The notes below the pieces were generated by a model that saw only the letters and a program-made list of their open reading frames with translations, had not been told where the DNA came from and searched no databases. Source: Pseudochrobactrum sp. sp1633 (GTDB lineage: Bacteria; Pseudomonadota; Alphaproteobacteria; Rhizobiales; Rhizobiaceae). From it: DNA of 64,000 nt. A program made the position numbers and the translations under genes. Positions 35,349-45,213 of the stretch are shown here, one piece after another. The stretch covers positions 62,001-126,000 of the forward strand of contig NZ_JARRAE010000003.1 of the NCBI RefSeq assembly GCF_030376605.1. Direction: 5' to 3'. Position 1 is the first letter of the stretch; each line of letters opens with the position of its first letter.

Positions 35349-35953
35349 CCTCTGGCCAAAACACAATTTCTCCAAATGCACAGATGGGTGGGGGCACGCT
35401 GATTGCTCCCCGCCCTAAGGGCATTATTGATCCGAATACCGGCAAGCTGATCGGTCAGGATGATGCGTTCTTCGGTGAGTTGAATAATGAACTGTCCGAT
35501 AAGGGCTTTATTGTTACGTCCGCTGATGCACTGATCACATGGGCGCGCACCGGCTCGCTGATGTGGATGACCTTCGGTCTGGCCTGCTGCGCTGTGGAAA
35601 TGATGCATATTTCCATGCCGCGTTATGATGCCGAGCGCTTTGGTATTGCGCCGCGTGCATCACCGCGTCAGTCCGACGTGATGATTGTTGCAGGTACACT
35701 GACCAATAAAATGGCACCGGCACTGCGCAAGGTTTATGACCAGATGCCTGAGCCGCGCTATGTGATCTCGATGGGATCATGTGCGAATGGTGGTGGTTAT
35801 TACCATTATTCCTATTCTGTTGTGCGTGGTTGTGACCGTGTTGTACCGGTTGATATCTATGTACCAGGCTGCCCTCCGACCGCTGAAGCGCTGCTCTACG
35901 GCATTTTGATGCTGCAGAAGAAGATTCGCCGCACCGGCACGATTGAGCGTTGA
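35339..35953 (+). CDS. nuoB: NADH-quinone oxidoreductase subunit B
   Basis: Peripheral-arm subunit holding the terminal N2 [4Fe-4S] cluster next to quinone. The four cluster cysteines lie in 'L-A-C-C-A-V-E-M-M' (two adjacent), '[11 protein letters not shown]' and '[10 protein letters not shown]'. The start M-G-L-T at 35339 lies inside the end of nuoA (204 residues), as in related species. Confidence 0.98.
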   Translation: MGLTSGQNTISPNAQMGGGTLIAPRPKGIIDPNTGKLIGQDDAFFGELNNELSDKGFIVTSADALITWARTGSLMWMTFGLACCAVEMMHISMPRYDAERFGIAPRASPRQSDVMIVAGTLTNKMAPALRKVYDQMPEPRYVISMGSCANGGGYYHYSYSVVRGCDRVVPVDIYVPGCPPTAEALLYGILMLQKKIRRTGTIER

Positions 35954-35965
35954 TTGGGGGATATG

Positions 35966-36574
35966 ATGACAGAAGAAGCTCTCAATGAACTCTCCGGCTA
36001 TCTGACAGAAAGCCTCGGCAATAAGATCGACAGCGTATCACTGCGCTACGGTGAGCTGAGCATTACTGTTCCTGCAAATCAGATCATCTCTGTTCTGACA
36101 TTCCTGCGGGATGATGTGCAGTGCCAGTTCGTCAATTTTACTGATCTGAGCGGCGTTGATTATCCGAGCCGCGCCAATCGCTTTGATGTGGTTTATCAGT
36201 TGATGTCACCGCGTCTTAATCTGCGTATCCGCATTCGCGTGATCACAGATGAAGATACACCGGTTCCGTCAATCACCGGCGTTTATGCTGGTGCTTTGTG
36301 GTTTGAGCGCGAAGCCTACGATATGTACGGCATTTTGTTCTCGGGTCATCCGGATTTGCGTCGTCTTCTGACAGATTACGGTTTCGAAGGTCATCCGCTG
36401 CGTAAGGATTTCCCGCTGACCGGCTTTGTTGAAGTGCGTTACGATGATCAGGTCAAGCGCGTTGTTTATGAGCCGGTTGAGCTGCGTCAGGAATTCCGTA
36501 ATTTTGACTTCTTGTCCCCGTGGGAAGCGACAGACTATGTGCTTCCGGGCGATGAGAAAGCCAAGGTAAATTAA
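35966..36574 (+). CDS. nuoC: NADH-quinone oxidoreductase subunit C
   Basis: Peripheral-arm subunit without cofactor. The 202 residues show '[22 protein letters not shown]', '[18 protein letters not shown]' and 'E-L-R-Q-E-F-R', the 30-kDa subunit signatures. The second of two tandem ATGs is chosen because GGGGGA lies four bases before it. It is separate from NuoD, not fused. Confidence 0.97.
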   Translation: MTEEALNELSGYLTESLGNKIDSVSLRYGELSITVPANQIISVLTFLRDDVQCQFVNFTDLSGVDYPSRANRFDVVYQLMSPRLNLRIRIRVITDEDTPVPSITGVYAGALWFEREAYDMYGILFSGHPDLRRLLTDYGFEGHPLRKDFPLTGFVEVRYDDQVKRVVYEPVELRQEFRNFDFLSPWEATDYVLPGDEKAKVN

Positions 36575-36603
36575 TCTGCTACGTTAAACGTGAGGATTGA
36601 AAA

Positions 36604-37044
36604 ATGTCTGATGGTGCTAAGTTGGAAGGTCGCTGCCTCTGTGGTTCAGTGCAGTTTTCGGCGAAGCCTGTAAATGACGAAATGGGCGCCTGCCACTGCT
36701 CAATGTGCCGCCGATGGTCCGGCGGCGTATTCCTGTGTGTGGATTGCGGAGATAGCCTTGAAATCACCAAGGGCGATGATCTCGGCTTTTACGGTTCATC
36801 CGCATGGGGTGAGCGCGGTTTCTGCAAAGTCTGCGGTTCTACGCTGATGTGGCGTATGCAAGACGGCTCCCATAATGTTGTTTCTGTTCAGGCTTTTGAA
36901 AATCCTTCACAGTTCAGGTTTACGACAGAGATCTATATCGATTGTAAGCCTGATAGTTACGCTTTTGCCAATGATACGCGCAAAATGACGGAAGCAGAGT
37001 TTCTGGCAGCTTTTGCCTCTACACAGGATGCCGAGAATGGCTGA
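36604..37044 (+). CDS. GFA/CENP-V family zinc-binding protein within nuo
   Basis: A 146-residue protein of the glutathione-dependent formaldehyde-activating (GFA) family. It shows the Cys pattern C11-x-C13 ('G-R-C-L-C-G-S-V'), C30-x-C32-x2-C35 ('[11 protein letters not shown]') and C74-x2-C77 ('[10 protein letters not shown]'), expected to bind two zinc ions. The founding enzyme promotes S-hydroxymethylglutathione formation, but most relatives have other or unknown roles. It lies 29 bases after nuoC, and its last eight bases overlap nuoD, so it is co-transcribed and translationally linked with complex I genes. A role in complex I assembly is not shown. Confidence 0.9.
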   Translation: MSDGAKLEGRCLCGSVQFSAKPVNDEMGACHCSMCRRWSGGVFLCVDCGDSLEITKGDDLGFYGSSAWGERGFCKVCGSTLMWRMQDGSHNVVSVQAFENPSQFRFTTEIYIDCKPDSYAFANDTRKMTEAEFLAAFASTQDAENG

Positions 37045-38230
37045 GACACAAGTAAGAAATTTTAATATCAACTTCGGCCCGCAGCATCCGGCGGCGCACG
37101 GCGTTTTGCGTCTGGTGCTTGAGCTGGATGGTGAAGTGGTGGCGCGTGTAGATCCGCATATCGGCCTGCTGCATCGCGGCACCGAAAAGCTGATGGAAAC
37201 CAAGACCTATCTGCAAGCTGTTCCTTATCTCGACCGCCTCGATTACGTGGCGCCGATGAATCAGGAACATGCCTATGCGCTGGCTGTTGAGCGTCTGCTT
37301 GGCGTCACTGTGCCAAAGCGCGGTCAGCTGATCCGTGTGTTGTTCTCCGAAATTGGTCGTATTCTCAACCATATTCTGAACGTGACCACACAGGCTATGG
37401 ACGTTGGTGCACTCACACCGCCGCTTTGGGGCTTTGAAGAGCGCGAAAAGCTGATGGTGTTCTACGAGCGTGCTTGCGGCGCCCGTATGCATGCTGCCTA
37501 TTTCCGTCCGGGTGGCGTTCATCAGGATCTGCCTGAGCAACTGATTCAGGATATTGCGAACTGGATTGATCCGTTCCTCAAAACGACACTGAGCAACCTC
37601 GATAACCTGATCACCGGCAACCGTATTTTCAAGCAGCGTAACGTTGATATCGGTGTTGTGAGCCTTGATGATGCATGGGCATGGGGTTTCTCCGGTGTCA
37701 TGGTGCGTGGTTCGGGCGCGGCATGGGATCTGCGTAAGAGCCAGCCATATGAGTGCTATTCCGAGATGGAATTCGATATTCCTATCGGTAAGAACGGCGA
37801 CTGCTATGACCGCTATCTGATCCGTATGGAAGAAATGCGCCAGTCCGCCGAGATTATGCGCCAGTGCTGTGAACAGCTGCTTGGTAAAGAGCGCGTTGGC
37901 CCTGTCTCCGCAATGGATAACAAGATTGTTCCGCCGAAACGTGGCGAAATGAAACGCTCGATGGAAGCTCTCATCCATCATTTCAAGCTTTACACCGAAG
38001 GTTACCATGTGCCGGAAGGCGAGGTATATGCTTCCGTTGAAGCGCCGAAGGGTGAATTCGGTGTTTATCTGGTGTCCGATGGCACCAATAAACCGTATCG
38101 CTGCAAATTGCGTGCACCGGGTTTTGCTCATCTTCAGGCCATGGATTTCATTTGTCGCGGTCATATGTTGGCCGACGTCTCCGCGATCCTTGGCTCGCTC
38201 GATATTGTGTTTGGTGAGGTAGACCGCTGA
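37037..38230 (+). CDS. nuoD: NADH-quinone oxidoreductase subunit D
   Basis: Quinone-site subunit, related to hydrogenase large subunits. The 397 residues include '[14 protein letters not shown]' (the His region of the quinone pocket), '[13 protein letters not shown]', 'Y-L-D-R-L-D-Y-V' and the end 'D-I-V-F-G-E-V-D-R'. The ATG at 37037 lies inside the GFA gene; nuoE overlaps its stop by one base. Confidence 0.98.
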   Translation: MAETQVRNFNINFGPQHPAAHGVLRLVLELDGEVVARVDPHIGLLHRGTEKLMETKTYLQAVPYLDRLDYVAPMNQEHAYALAVERLLGVTVPKRGQLIRVLFSEIGRILNHILNVTTQAMDVGALTPPLWGFEEREKLMVFYERACGARMHAAYFRPGGVHQDLPEQLIQDIANWIDPFLKTTLSNLDNLITGNRIFKQRNVDIGVVSLDDAWAWGFSGVMVRGSGAAWDLRKSQPYECYSEMEFDIPIGKNGDCYDRYLIRMEEMRQSAEIMRQCCEQLLGKERVGPVSAMDNKIVPPKRGEMKRSMEALIHHFKLYTEGYHVPEGEVYASVEAPKGEFGVYLVSDGTNKPYRCKLRAPGFAHLQAMDFICRGHMLADVSAILGSLDIVFGEVDR

Positions 38231-38859
38231 TGTCCGTCCGTCGTCTCGCAGATGATTCTGTTCAGCCAGCCAGCTTTTCCTTTAATGCGGAAAATCAGGC
38301 ATGGGCTGAGAAAACGATTAAGAAATTCCCTGAAGGCCGCCAGCAATCAGCAGTTATCCCGCTGCTGATGCGCGCGCAGGAACAGGATGGCTGGGTCACC
38401 AAGGCTTCCATCGAGCACATTGCTGCTATGCTGGAAATGCCGCTGATCCGCGTTCTGGAAGTGGCGACATTCTATACCCAGTTCCAGCTGAAGCCGGTTG
38501 GCACACGCGCCCATATTCAGGTTTGCGGCACAACACCGTGCGCATTGCGCGGTGCTGAAGAGCTGATGAAAGTGTGCAAGCACAAAATTCATCACGATCC
38601 GCTAACGCCGAATACTGACGGCACGCTGTCATGGGAAGAAGTTGAGTGTCAGGGCGCTTGCGTCAATGCGCCGATGGTCATGATCTTCAAAGATGCTTAT
38701 GAAGACCTGACACCTGAACGCCTCGAAGAAATTATTGATGCGTTTGCGGCAGGCAAGGGCGACACCATCAAGCCGGGCCCGCAGATCGATCGCGATTTCT
38801 CGGCGCCAATCGGTGGTCTGACATCTTTGACGACAAGCAATCCGAAAGCGGAGGGCTGA
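38230..38859 (+). CDS. nuoE: NADH-quinone oxidoreductase subunit E
   Basis: Thioredoxin-like subunit with the N1a [2Fe-2S] cluster. Ligands are visible in 'I-Q-V-C-G-T-T-P-C' and 'V-E-C-Q-G-A-C-V-N-A-P'. The 209 residues include an alphaproteobacterial C-terminal extension ending in K-A-E-G. Start ATG and nuoD stop form TGATG. Confidence 0.97.
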   Translation: MSVRRLADDSVQPASFSFNAENQAWAEKTIKKFPEGRQQSAVIPLLMRAQEQDGWVTKASIEHIAAMLEMPLIRVLEVATFYTQFQLKPVGTRAHIQVCGTTPCALRGAEELMKVCKHKIHHDPLTPNTDGTLSWEEVECQGACVNAPMVMIFKDAYEDLTPERLEEIIDAFAAGKGDTIKPGPQIDRDFSAPIGGLTSLTTSNPKAEG

Positions 38860-38862
38860 TTG

Positions 38863-40170
38863 ATGCTGGCTGATAAAGATCGCATCTTTACAAATATTTA
38901 TGGCCTTAAAGACAAGTCCCTGAAAGGGGCTATGTCGCGCGGTCACTGGGATAATACCCGTGGTCTGGTCGAAAAAGGCCGTGACTGGATCATCAATGAG
39001 ATGAAGGCTTCCGGCCTTCGCGGTCGCGGCGGCGCGGGCTTCCCGACCGGCATGAAATGGTCCTTCATGCCGAAGGAAAGCGACGGTCGTCCGCATTACC
39101 TCGTCGTTAATGCCGATGAATCCGAGCCGGGCACCTGTAAAGACCGTGATATCATGCGCCACGATCCGCATACGCTGATCGAAGGCTGCGTGATTGCCGG
39201 TTGTGCAATGGGTGCAAATACAGCTTACATCTATATCCGCGGTGAATTCATGCGTGAGCGTGAAGCCCTGCAGGCGGCAATTGATGAATGCTATGATGCC
39301 GGTCTGCTTGGCAAAAATAACAAGTGCGGCTGGGATATGGACATTTTCGTCTCCCACGGTGCAGGCGCTTATATTTGCGGTGAAGAAACTGCTCTGCTGG
39401 AAAGCCTTGAAGGCAAAAAAGGCCAGCCGCGTCTGAAGCCTCCGTTCCCTGCGAATATGGGTCTTTATGGCTGCCCGACCACTGTGAACAACGTGGAATC
39501 GATTGCTGTTGCTCCGACGATTCTTCGTCGCGGCGGCGCATGGTTCTCGGCTATCGGCCGTCCGAACAATGTGGGCACCAAGCTGTTCCAGATTTCCGGT
39601 CATGTGAACACACCATGCACAGTGGAAGAAGCGCTGGGCATTCCGTTCCGTGAACTGATTGAAAAGCATGCCGGCGGTATCCGCGGCGGCTGGGACAATC
39701 TTTTGGCTGTCATTCCGGGTGGTGCATCCTGTCCTGTGGTTACCGCAGAAAACATGATGGACGCTATCATGGACTTCGACGGTATGCGCGATGTTAAGTC
39801 GTCTTTCGGTACCGGTGGTCTTATCGTTATGGATAAGTCGACCGATATCATCAAAGCGATTGCCCGTCTGTCGGCCTTCTTCAAGCATGAAAGCTGCGGT
39901 CAGTGCACGCCTTGCCGTGAAGGGACTGGCTGGATGTGGCGCGTCATGGAACGCATGGTGACCGGTAACGCGCAGAAGCGCGAAATCGACATGCTGTTCG
40001 ATGTAACCAAGCAGATTGAAGGTCATACGATCTGTGCGCTTGGTGATGCGGCTGCATGGCCTATTCAGGGTCTGATCCGCAATTTCCGTCCGGAAATTGA
40101 AAAGCGTATTGATGATTATACCCGCAATGCTGTGCAGAGCCGTAATATCCGGCTCGAAGCTGCGGAATAA
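38863..40170 (+). CDS. nuoF: NADH-quinone oxidoreductase subunit F
   Basis: NADH-oxidising subunit with FMN and cluster N3. The 435 residues show the NADH/FMN loop '[13 protein letters not shown]', '[13 protein letters not shown]' and the cluster ligands '[11 protein letters not shown]' plus Cys in 'H-T-I-C-A-L-G-D'. GGAGGG precedes the ATG at 38863 (a TTG one codon earlier is not needed). A 126-base hairpin-rich gap follows. Confidence 0.98.
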   Translation: MLADKDRIFTNIYGLKDKSLKGAMSRGHWDNTRGLVEKGRDWIINEMKASGLRGRGGAGFPTGMKWSFMPKESDGRPHYLVVNADESEPGTCKDRDIMRHDPHTLIEGCVIAGCAMGANTAYIYIRGEFMREREALQAAIDECYDAGLLGKNNKCGWDMDIFVSHGAGAYICGEETALLESLEGKKGQPRLKPPFPANMGLYGCPTTVNNVESIAVAPTILRRGGAWFSAIGRPNNVGTKLFQISGHVNTPCTVEEALGIPFRELIEKHAGGIRGGWDNLLAVIPGGASCPVVTAENMMDAIMDFDGMRDVKSSFGTGGLIVMDKSTDIIKAIARLSAFFKHESCGQCTPCREGTGWMWRVMERMVTGNAQKREIDMLFDVTKQIEGHTICALGDAAAWPIQGLIRNFRPEIEKRIDDYTRNAVQSRNIRLEAAE

Positions 40171-40176
40171 GCTTCA

Positions 40177-40281
40177 GGGCAGGCCGGAAACGGTCTGCCC
40201 GACAATGATTATGCGGCCTGGCCGCGGATTTAATATGATGCGGCTGATGCCGCGGGTTTAAAATAATGCGGCAAGTGCCGC
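40177..40281 (+). repeat. Hairpin array between nuoF and nuoG
   Basis: First, a 10-bp stem (40177-40186 with 40191-40200) with a GAAA tetraloop. Then three small hairpins with identical arms GCGGC/GCCGC at 40213-40225, 40240-40253 and 40268-40281, spaced 27 and 28 bases, with different loops (CTG, TGAT, AAGT) and similar linkers. Likely an mRNA processing or stability element. Confidence 0.8.
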
Positions 40282-40296
40282 AGGTTTGGACAAGCG

Positions 40297-42378
40297 ATGG
40301 CAAAGATCAAAGTTGACGGTAACGAGATCGAAGTACCCGATCACTACACGCTTCTTCAGGCAGCCGAAGAGGCTGGCGCTACCGTGCCGCGTTTCTGCTT
40401 CCACGAACGCCTCTCCATTGCCGGCAACTGCCGCATGTGCCTGGTTGAAGTTAAAGGCGGACCGCCAAAACCGGCCGCATCCTGCGCTATGGGCGTACGC
40501 GATCTGCGTCCGGGCCCGAACGGCGAATTGCCAGAAGTTTTCACCAACACACCTATGGTCAAAAAGGCCCGCGAAGGCGTGATGGAATTCCTGCTGATCA
40601 ACCATCCGCTGGATTGCCCGATCTGCGATCAGGCCGGTGAGTGCGATCTTCAGGATCAGGCAATGGCTTTCGGCACTGATGGTTCGCGTTACCGCGAAAA
40701 CAAGCGTGCTGTTGAAAACAAATATATCGGCCCTCTGGTTAAAACGACCATGACACGCTGCATTCACTGCACGCGCTGCGTTCGTTTCACCACGGAAGTT
40801 GCCGGTATTTCTGAACTCGGCCTCACAGGTCGCGGTGAAGATGCTGAAATTACCACCTATCTCGAACGCGCAATGACCTCTGAACTTCAGGGTAATGTGA
40901 TTGATCTGTGCCCGGTCGGCGCGCTGACATCCAAGCCTTATGAGTTTCAGGCTCGTCCTTGGGAGCTGAACAAAACTGAATCCATCGACGTTATGGATGC
41001 GGTTGGCTCAAACATCCGCGTTGATACCCGTGGTCGTGAAGTGATGCGCATTATGCCGCGTCTGAACGAACAGGTGAACGAAGAGTGGATTTCCGACAAG
41101 ACCCGCTTCATCTGGGATGGTCTGCGCACCCAGCGCCTTGACCGCCCTTATGTTCGCGTCAATGGTCGCCTTCAGGCTGCCAGCTGGGGTGAAGCATTTG
41201 CCGCTGTGAAAGCTGCTGTTGCTAAAACGTCTGCTGCTAAAATCGGCGCGGTTGTTGGTGATCTGGCCAATGTCGAAGAAATTTATGCGCTGAAAAGCCT
41301 GATGACCAAACTCGGTTCCGTCAATATTGACGCCCGTCAGGATGGTACAGCACTTGATCCTGCAAATGGCCGCGCTTCTTATATCTTCAATCCGACGATT
41401 GAAGGTATTGAACAGGCTGATGCACTGCTGATCATTGGTGCCAACCCGCGTTTTGAAGCTTCGGTACTCAATACACGTATCCGCAAGCGTCAGCGTCAGG
41501 GCGGTTTCCCGATTGCTTTGATCGGCGAACAGAGCGACCAGCGCTATGAATACACCTATCTGGGTGCGGGTTCCGACACGCTGGCACAGGTAGCTAGCGG
41601 CAAAGACAAGTTCTTTGATGTGCTGAAAAATGCACAGCGTCCGCTGATCCTGATCGGTCAGGGTGCACTTATTGGTGAAACCGGTGCCGCAGTTCTGGCA
41701 CAGGCCGCTGCCTTGGCTAATGCCGTTGGTGCGGTGAGCGATGAGTGGAACGGCTTCGGCGTTCTGCACACTGCTGCTGCCCGCGTCGGCGCTCTGGATC
41801 TCGGCTTTGTGCCGGGTGAGGGCGGCGTTAAGGCAACTGACATGGCTGGCCACATGGATGTTCTGTTCCTTGCCGGTGCAGATGAACTTGATCTGTCCAA
41901 CAAAGGTTCGAGCTTTGTTGTCTATATCGGCACCCATGGTGATGCCGGTGCCCACGCTGCTGATGTGATCCTGCCAGGTTCCACCTATACGGAAAAATCC
42001 GGTACTTACGTGAACACGGAAGGCCGCGTACAGCTGGCAAACCGTGCCGGTTTTGCTCCTGGTGAAGCCAAGGAAGACTGGGCGATCCTGCGTGCATTGT
42101 CTGATGTACTGGGTGCGAAACTGCCGTTTGACAGTCTGTCTCAGCTGCGCGCAGCGCTTTATGCGGACTATCCGCATCTGGCTCAGATTGACGCAGTGGC
42201 TGCCGGTCATGTTGCGGATATCGCAGCTCTCGGTGCAAAAGCAGCTCCGGTAAAGGGCGTTGCATTTGCTTCGCCTGTCACAGATTTCTATCTGACAAAC
42301 CCGATTGCCCGCGCTTCAGCTGTTATGGCTGAATGTTCTGCGCTGGCAAAGGGCGGCTTCCAGCAGGCAGCCGAATAA
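40297..42378 (+). CDS. nuoG: NADH-quinone oxidoreductase subunit G
   Basis: Large peripheral-arm subunit. The 693 residues begin with a [2Fe-2S] ferredoxin domain (N1b: C34, C45, C48, C63), then the His/Cys cluster '[14 protein letters not shown]' (N5) and 'R-C-I-H-C-T-R-C' with a later 'D-L-C-P-V-G-A-L' (N4), and a molybdopterin-oxidoreductase-like domain without cofactor. The ribosome site is weak, and it starts right after the hairpin array. Confidence 0.98.
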   Translation: MAKIKVDGNEIEVPDHYTLLQAAEEAGATVPRFCFHERLSIAGNCRMCLVEVKGGPPKPAASCAMGVRDLRPGPNGELPEVFTNTPMVKKAREGVMEFLLINHPLDCPICDQAGECDLQDQAMAFGTDGSRYRENKRAVENKYIGPLVKTTMTRCIHCTRCVRFTTEVAGISELGLTGRGEDAEITTYLERAMTSELQGNVIDLCPVGALTSKPYEFQARPWELNKTESIDVMDAVGSNIRVDTRGREVMRIMPRLNEQVNEEWISDKTRFIWDGLRTQRLDRPYVRVNGRLQAASWGEAFAAVKAAVAKTSAAKIGAVVGDLANVEEIYALKSLMTKLGSVNIDARQDGTALDPANGRASYIFNPTIEGIEQADALLIIGANPRFEASVLNTRIRKRQRQGGFPIALIGEQSDQRYEYTYLGAGSDTLAQVASGKDKFFDVLKNAQRPLILIGQGALIGETGAAVLAQAAALANAVGAVSDEWNGFGVLHTAAARVGALDLGFVPGEGGVKATDMAGHMDVLFLAGADELDLSNKGSSFVVYIGTHGDAGAHAADVILPGSTYTEKSGTYVNTEGRVQLANRAGFAPGEAKEDWAILRALSDVLGAKLPFDSLSQLRAALYADYPHLAQIDAVAAGHVADIAALGAKAAPVKGVAFASPVTDFYLTNPIARASAVMAECSALAKGGFQQAAE

Positions 42379-42503
42379 GCATTGATGCATACAGCTCCTT
42401 AAGCTTTCGGGTTTAAGGAGCTGATATTGCTAAATAATAAGGTTTACAGCTTGCCCTTGCGTGGATTTAAAACCACGCAGTGCTGTAAGAGAGAGACGGG
42501 AAA
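42379..42503 (+). other. Structured gap between nuoG and nuoH
   Basis: Two strong structures: an 11-bp perfect stem CAGCTCCTTAA/TTAAGGAGCTG (42392-42402 with 42413-42423), and a bipartite stem formed by TTACAGC/GCTGTAA (42444-42450 with 42482-42488) enclosing TGCGTGG/CCACGCA (42458-42464 with 42473-42479). There is no T-run, so readthrough is expected. Confidence 0.7.
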
Positions 42504-43550
42504 ATGGACGGTATTTTTGCAGCTTACGTCTTACCAGCGCTGATTATAGCGCTGAAGTCAGTCGTTCTGCTCGTCGTATTGCTGATTGTTGTAGCCTATC
42601 TGCTTTATGCGGATCGTAAGATTTGGGCTGCGGTACAGTTGCGTCGGGGACCAAACGTTGTCGGCCCTTGGGGACTGTTTCAGGCCTTTGCGGATCTTTT
42701 GAAATTCGTATTCAAAGAGCCGATCATCCCATCGGGTGCCAACAAGGCCGTGTTCCTGCTGGCGCCGTTTATTTCGGCACTGCTGGCACTGGCCACATGG
42801 GCAGTTATTCCGGTCAGTGAAGGCTGGGCAATTGCCAATATCAATGTCGGTATCCTTTATATTCTCGCTATATCTTCACTTGAAGTTTATGGCGTGATTA
42901 TGGGTGGCTGGGCTTCAAACTCGAAATATCCGTTTCTCGGCGCTCTGCGCTCCGCAGCGCAGATGGTTTCTTATGAAGTTTCGATCGGTTTTGTGATTGT
43001 AACAGTTCTGTTGGTTGCCGGTTCCCTGAACCTGACCGACATTGTGCTGTCCCAGTCAACAGGTCTTGGTACTTCACTGGGTCTGCCGAACTCGTTCCTC
43101 GACTGGAACTGGCTCGTGCTGTTCCCGATGTTCGTGATCTTCTTCATCTCGGCACTGGCTGAAACCAACCGTCCGCCATTCGATCTGGTTGAAGCGGAAT
43201 CTGAACTTGTTGCCGGTCACATGATCGAATACTCGTCAACACCGTTCCTGCTGTTCTTCCTCGGTGAATATGTTGCCATCACTCTGATGTGCGCATTGAT
43301 GACCATTCTCTTCCTTGGCGGCTGGCTGCCAATCGTGGATGTATGGTTCCTCGCATGGGTGCCGGGTATTGTCTGGTTCATGCTGAAGCTTTGCTTGTGC
43401 TTCTTCATGTTCGCGATGGTGAAGGCATTTGTACCGCGCTACCGTTATGACCAGCTGATGCGTCTGGGCTGGAAAGTATTCCTGCCGATCTCGTTGTTCA
43501 TGGTTGTGGCAACCGCTGCATTCCTCAAATTCACCGGCCTTGCAGGTTAA
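42504..43550 (+). CDS. nuoH: NADH-quinone oxidoreductase subunit H
   Basis: Membrane subunit linking the quinone site to the proton pumps, with about eight helices in 348 residues. Conserved segments are '[21 protein letters not shown]', '[20 protein letters not shown]' (acidic quinone-channel loop) and '[15 protein letters not shown]'. Confidence 0.98.
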   Translation: MDGIFAAYVLPALIIALKSVVLLVVLLIVVAYLLYADRKIWAAVQLRRGPNVVGPWGLFQAFADLLKFVFKEPIIPSGANKAVFLLAPFISALLALATWAVIPVSEGWAIANINVGILYILAISSLEVYGVIMGGWASNSKYPFLGALRSAAQMVSYEVSIGFVIVTVLLVAGSLNLTDIVLSQSTGLGTSLGLPNSFLDWNWLVLFPMFVIFFISALAETNRPPFDLVEAESELVAGHMIEYSSTPFLLFFLGEYVAITLMCALMTILFLGGWLPIVDVWFLAWVPGIVWFMLKLCLCFFMFAMVKAFVPRYRYDQLMRLGWKVFLPISLFMVVATAAFLKFTGLAG

Positions 43551-43561
43551 GGAGACATCAC

Positions 43562-44053
43562 ATGGCTTCTATCGCTCAAGCCGCTAAATCACTGCTTCTG
43601 AAAGAATTCGTCGGAGCATTCTTTCTCTCCATGCGTCAGTTCTTTGCCCCTAAGGCAACATTGAACTACCCGCATGAAAAAGGTCCTGTTTCACCGCGTT
43701 TCCGCGGTGAACATGCTCTGCGCCGTTATCCGAATGGTGAAGAACGCTGCATCGCCTGTAAGCTTTGCGAAGCGATCTGTCCGGCACAGGCAATTACAAT
43801 TGAAGCTGGTCCGCGCCGCAATGACGGAACCCGCCGCACCGTGCGTTATGACATTGATATGGTCAAATGCATCTATTGCGGTTTCTGTCAGGAAGCCTGT
43901 CCGGTTGATGCGATTGTTGAAGGGCCGAATTTCGAATTCGCCACGGAAACCCGCGAAGAGCTTTACTATGATAAAGAAAAACTGCTCGCCAATGGTGACC
44001 GTTGGGAACGTGAAATTGCGCGCAACATCGCGATGGACTCACCTTATCGCTAA
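43562..44053 (+). CDS. nuoI: NADH-quinone oxidoreductase subunit I
   Basis: Ferredoxin-type subunit with clusters N6a and N6b. The 163 residues have two complete [4Fe-4S] motifs: '[12 protein letters not shown]' and '[12 protein letters not shown]'. AGGAGA lies before the ATG, 11 bases after nuoH. A 210-base gap follows before nuoJ. Confidence 0.98.
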   Translation: MASIAQAAKSLLLKEFVGAFFLSMRQFFAPKATLNYPHEKGPVSPRFRGEHALRRYPNGEERCIACKLCEAICPAQAITIEAGPRRNDGTRRTVRYDIDMVKCIYCGFCQEACPVDAIVEGPNFEFATETREELYYDKEKLLANGDRWEREIARNIAMDSPYR

Positions 44054-44149
44054 GGCGGGCTCGGCCCATCGGATCGTTAAGGTGTGTCACCCCGTCCTAT
44101 AAGGGCAGGGCTGAATATTTAAGTTGGTGCAATAGCCGGAGCTTTTTAA

Positions 44150-44245
44150 ATGCTCATGGCTGTTGTGCTTGAAGTTTTGCCTCATGTCGCGGCTCTCGCT
44201 GTGGGATATGAGGTGGTCGGACAGGCAGGTCAGCCTGCAAGTTAA
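44150..44245 (+). CDS. Possible 31-residue protein between nuoI and nuoJ
   Basis: A small ORF starting M-L-M-A-V-V-L-E-V-L-P-H and ending Q-P-A-S, with a hydrophobic N-terminal half. GGAG lies eight bases before the ATG, and the stop is 18 bases before nuoJ. It sits in an operon where all other gaps of this size carry RNA structure instead. No homology is known to me. It could be a small accessory peptide of complex I or a chance ORF. Confidence 0.4.
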   Translation: MLMAVVLEVLPHVAALAVGYEVVGQAGQPAS

Positions 44246-44263
44246 AGGATATTGGGGAACCCC

Positions 44264-44884
44264 ATGCTGACAGGTATAGCGGCGGCGTTTTTCTATTTAT
44301 TCGCCTTCATCATGATTGCGAGTGCGCTGATGGTTATCACCGCGCGCAATCCCGTTCACTCGGTCTTGTTTTTGATTTTGGCTTTCTTCAACGCAGCGGC
44401 TTTGTTCCTGCTGACGGGCGCTGAATTCCTGGCAATGATCCTTGTGGTTGTTTATGTCGGTGCTGTGGCGGTTCTCTTCCTCTTCGTCGTCATGATGCTG
44501 GATGTGGATTTTGCTGAGCTCAAGCAGGGCGCGCTCAAACATGCGCCGGTCGGAGCTCTGGTTGGGGTGGTTCTGCTGGCAGAATTGATTTTGGCGTTCT
44601 CCGCCTCGATCTTCTCGCCGAAAATTGCAGCAAATGCCGCTTATCCGATCCCTGATGTGGCAACACGTCAGAACACACAGGCACTTGGCGATATTCTCTA
44701 TACAGATTTCGTTTTCTACTTTGAGGTTGCCGGTCTGATCCTGCTGGTGGCGATGATCGGTGCGATTGTGCTGACACTGCGCCATAAAGAAGGTGTGAAG
44801 CGTCAGTCGATTTCAGCGCAGGTTGCCCGCACGCCGGAAACCGCGATCGAGATCAAAAAAGTAGAAACAGGCAAGGGTATTTAA
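44264..44884 (+). CDS. nuoJ: NADH-quinone oxidoreductase subunit J
   Basis: Membrane-arm subunit with five helices in 206 residues. '[15 protein letters not shown]' and the pi-bulge helix region '[18 protein letters not shown]' are diagnostic. The ATG at 44264 follows AAAGGA and GGGGA. A TTG at 44252 opens a slightly longer frame and is not favoured. Confidence 0.97.
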   Translation: MLTGIAAAFFYLFAFIMIASALMVITARNPVHSVLFLILAFFNAAALFLLTGAEFLAMILVVVYVGAVAVLFLFVVMMLDVDFAELKQGALKHAPVGALVGVVLLAELILAFSASIFSPKIAANAAYPIPDVATRQNTQALGDILYTDFVFYFEVAGLILLVAMIGAIVLTLRHKEGVKRQSISAQVARTPETAIEIKKVETGKGI

Positions 44885-44894
44885 CAGGAGCCTC

Positions 44895-45206
44895 ATGATG
44901 GTAGTCGGTATCGAACATTATCTGACCGTGTCGGCGATCCTGTTTACGCTTGGCGTTTTCGGGGTTTTCCTCAACCGTAAGAATGTGATCGTCATTTTGA
45001 TGTCGGTCGAGCTTATTCTTCTCTCGGTCAATCTTAACTTTATTGCGTTTTCCGCAACGCTCGGCGATCTGGTCGGGCAGGTTTTCGCACTCTTCGTCCT
45101 GACTGTTGCTGCTGCTGAAGCGGCAATCGGTCTTGCTATTCTTGTCGTGTTCTTCCGTAACCGTGGTTCTATCGCGGTGGAAGATGTCAATGTCATGAAA
45201 GGTTGA
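44895..45206 (+). CDS. nuoK: NADH-quinone oxidoreductase subunit K
   Basis: Small membrane-arm subunit with three helices in 103 residues. The two conserved buried glutamates of the proton path are in '[11 protein letters not shown]' and '[10 protein letters not shown]'. AGGAG precedes the first of two tandem ATGs. Confidence 0.98.
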   Translation: MMVVGIEHYLTVSAILFTLGVFGVFLNRKNVIVILMSVELILLSVNLNFIAFSATLGDLVGQVFALFVLTVAAAEAAIGLAILVVFFRNRGSIAVEDVNVMKG

Positions 45207-45213
45207 CGGGCAG

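Noticed and set aside
40205-40257. 18-codon ORF within the nuoF-nuoG hairpin array
   Set aside because: No ribosome site, and the sequence is explained by the repeated hairpins.
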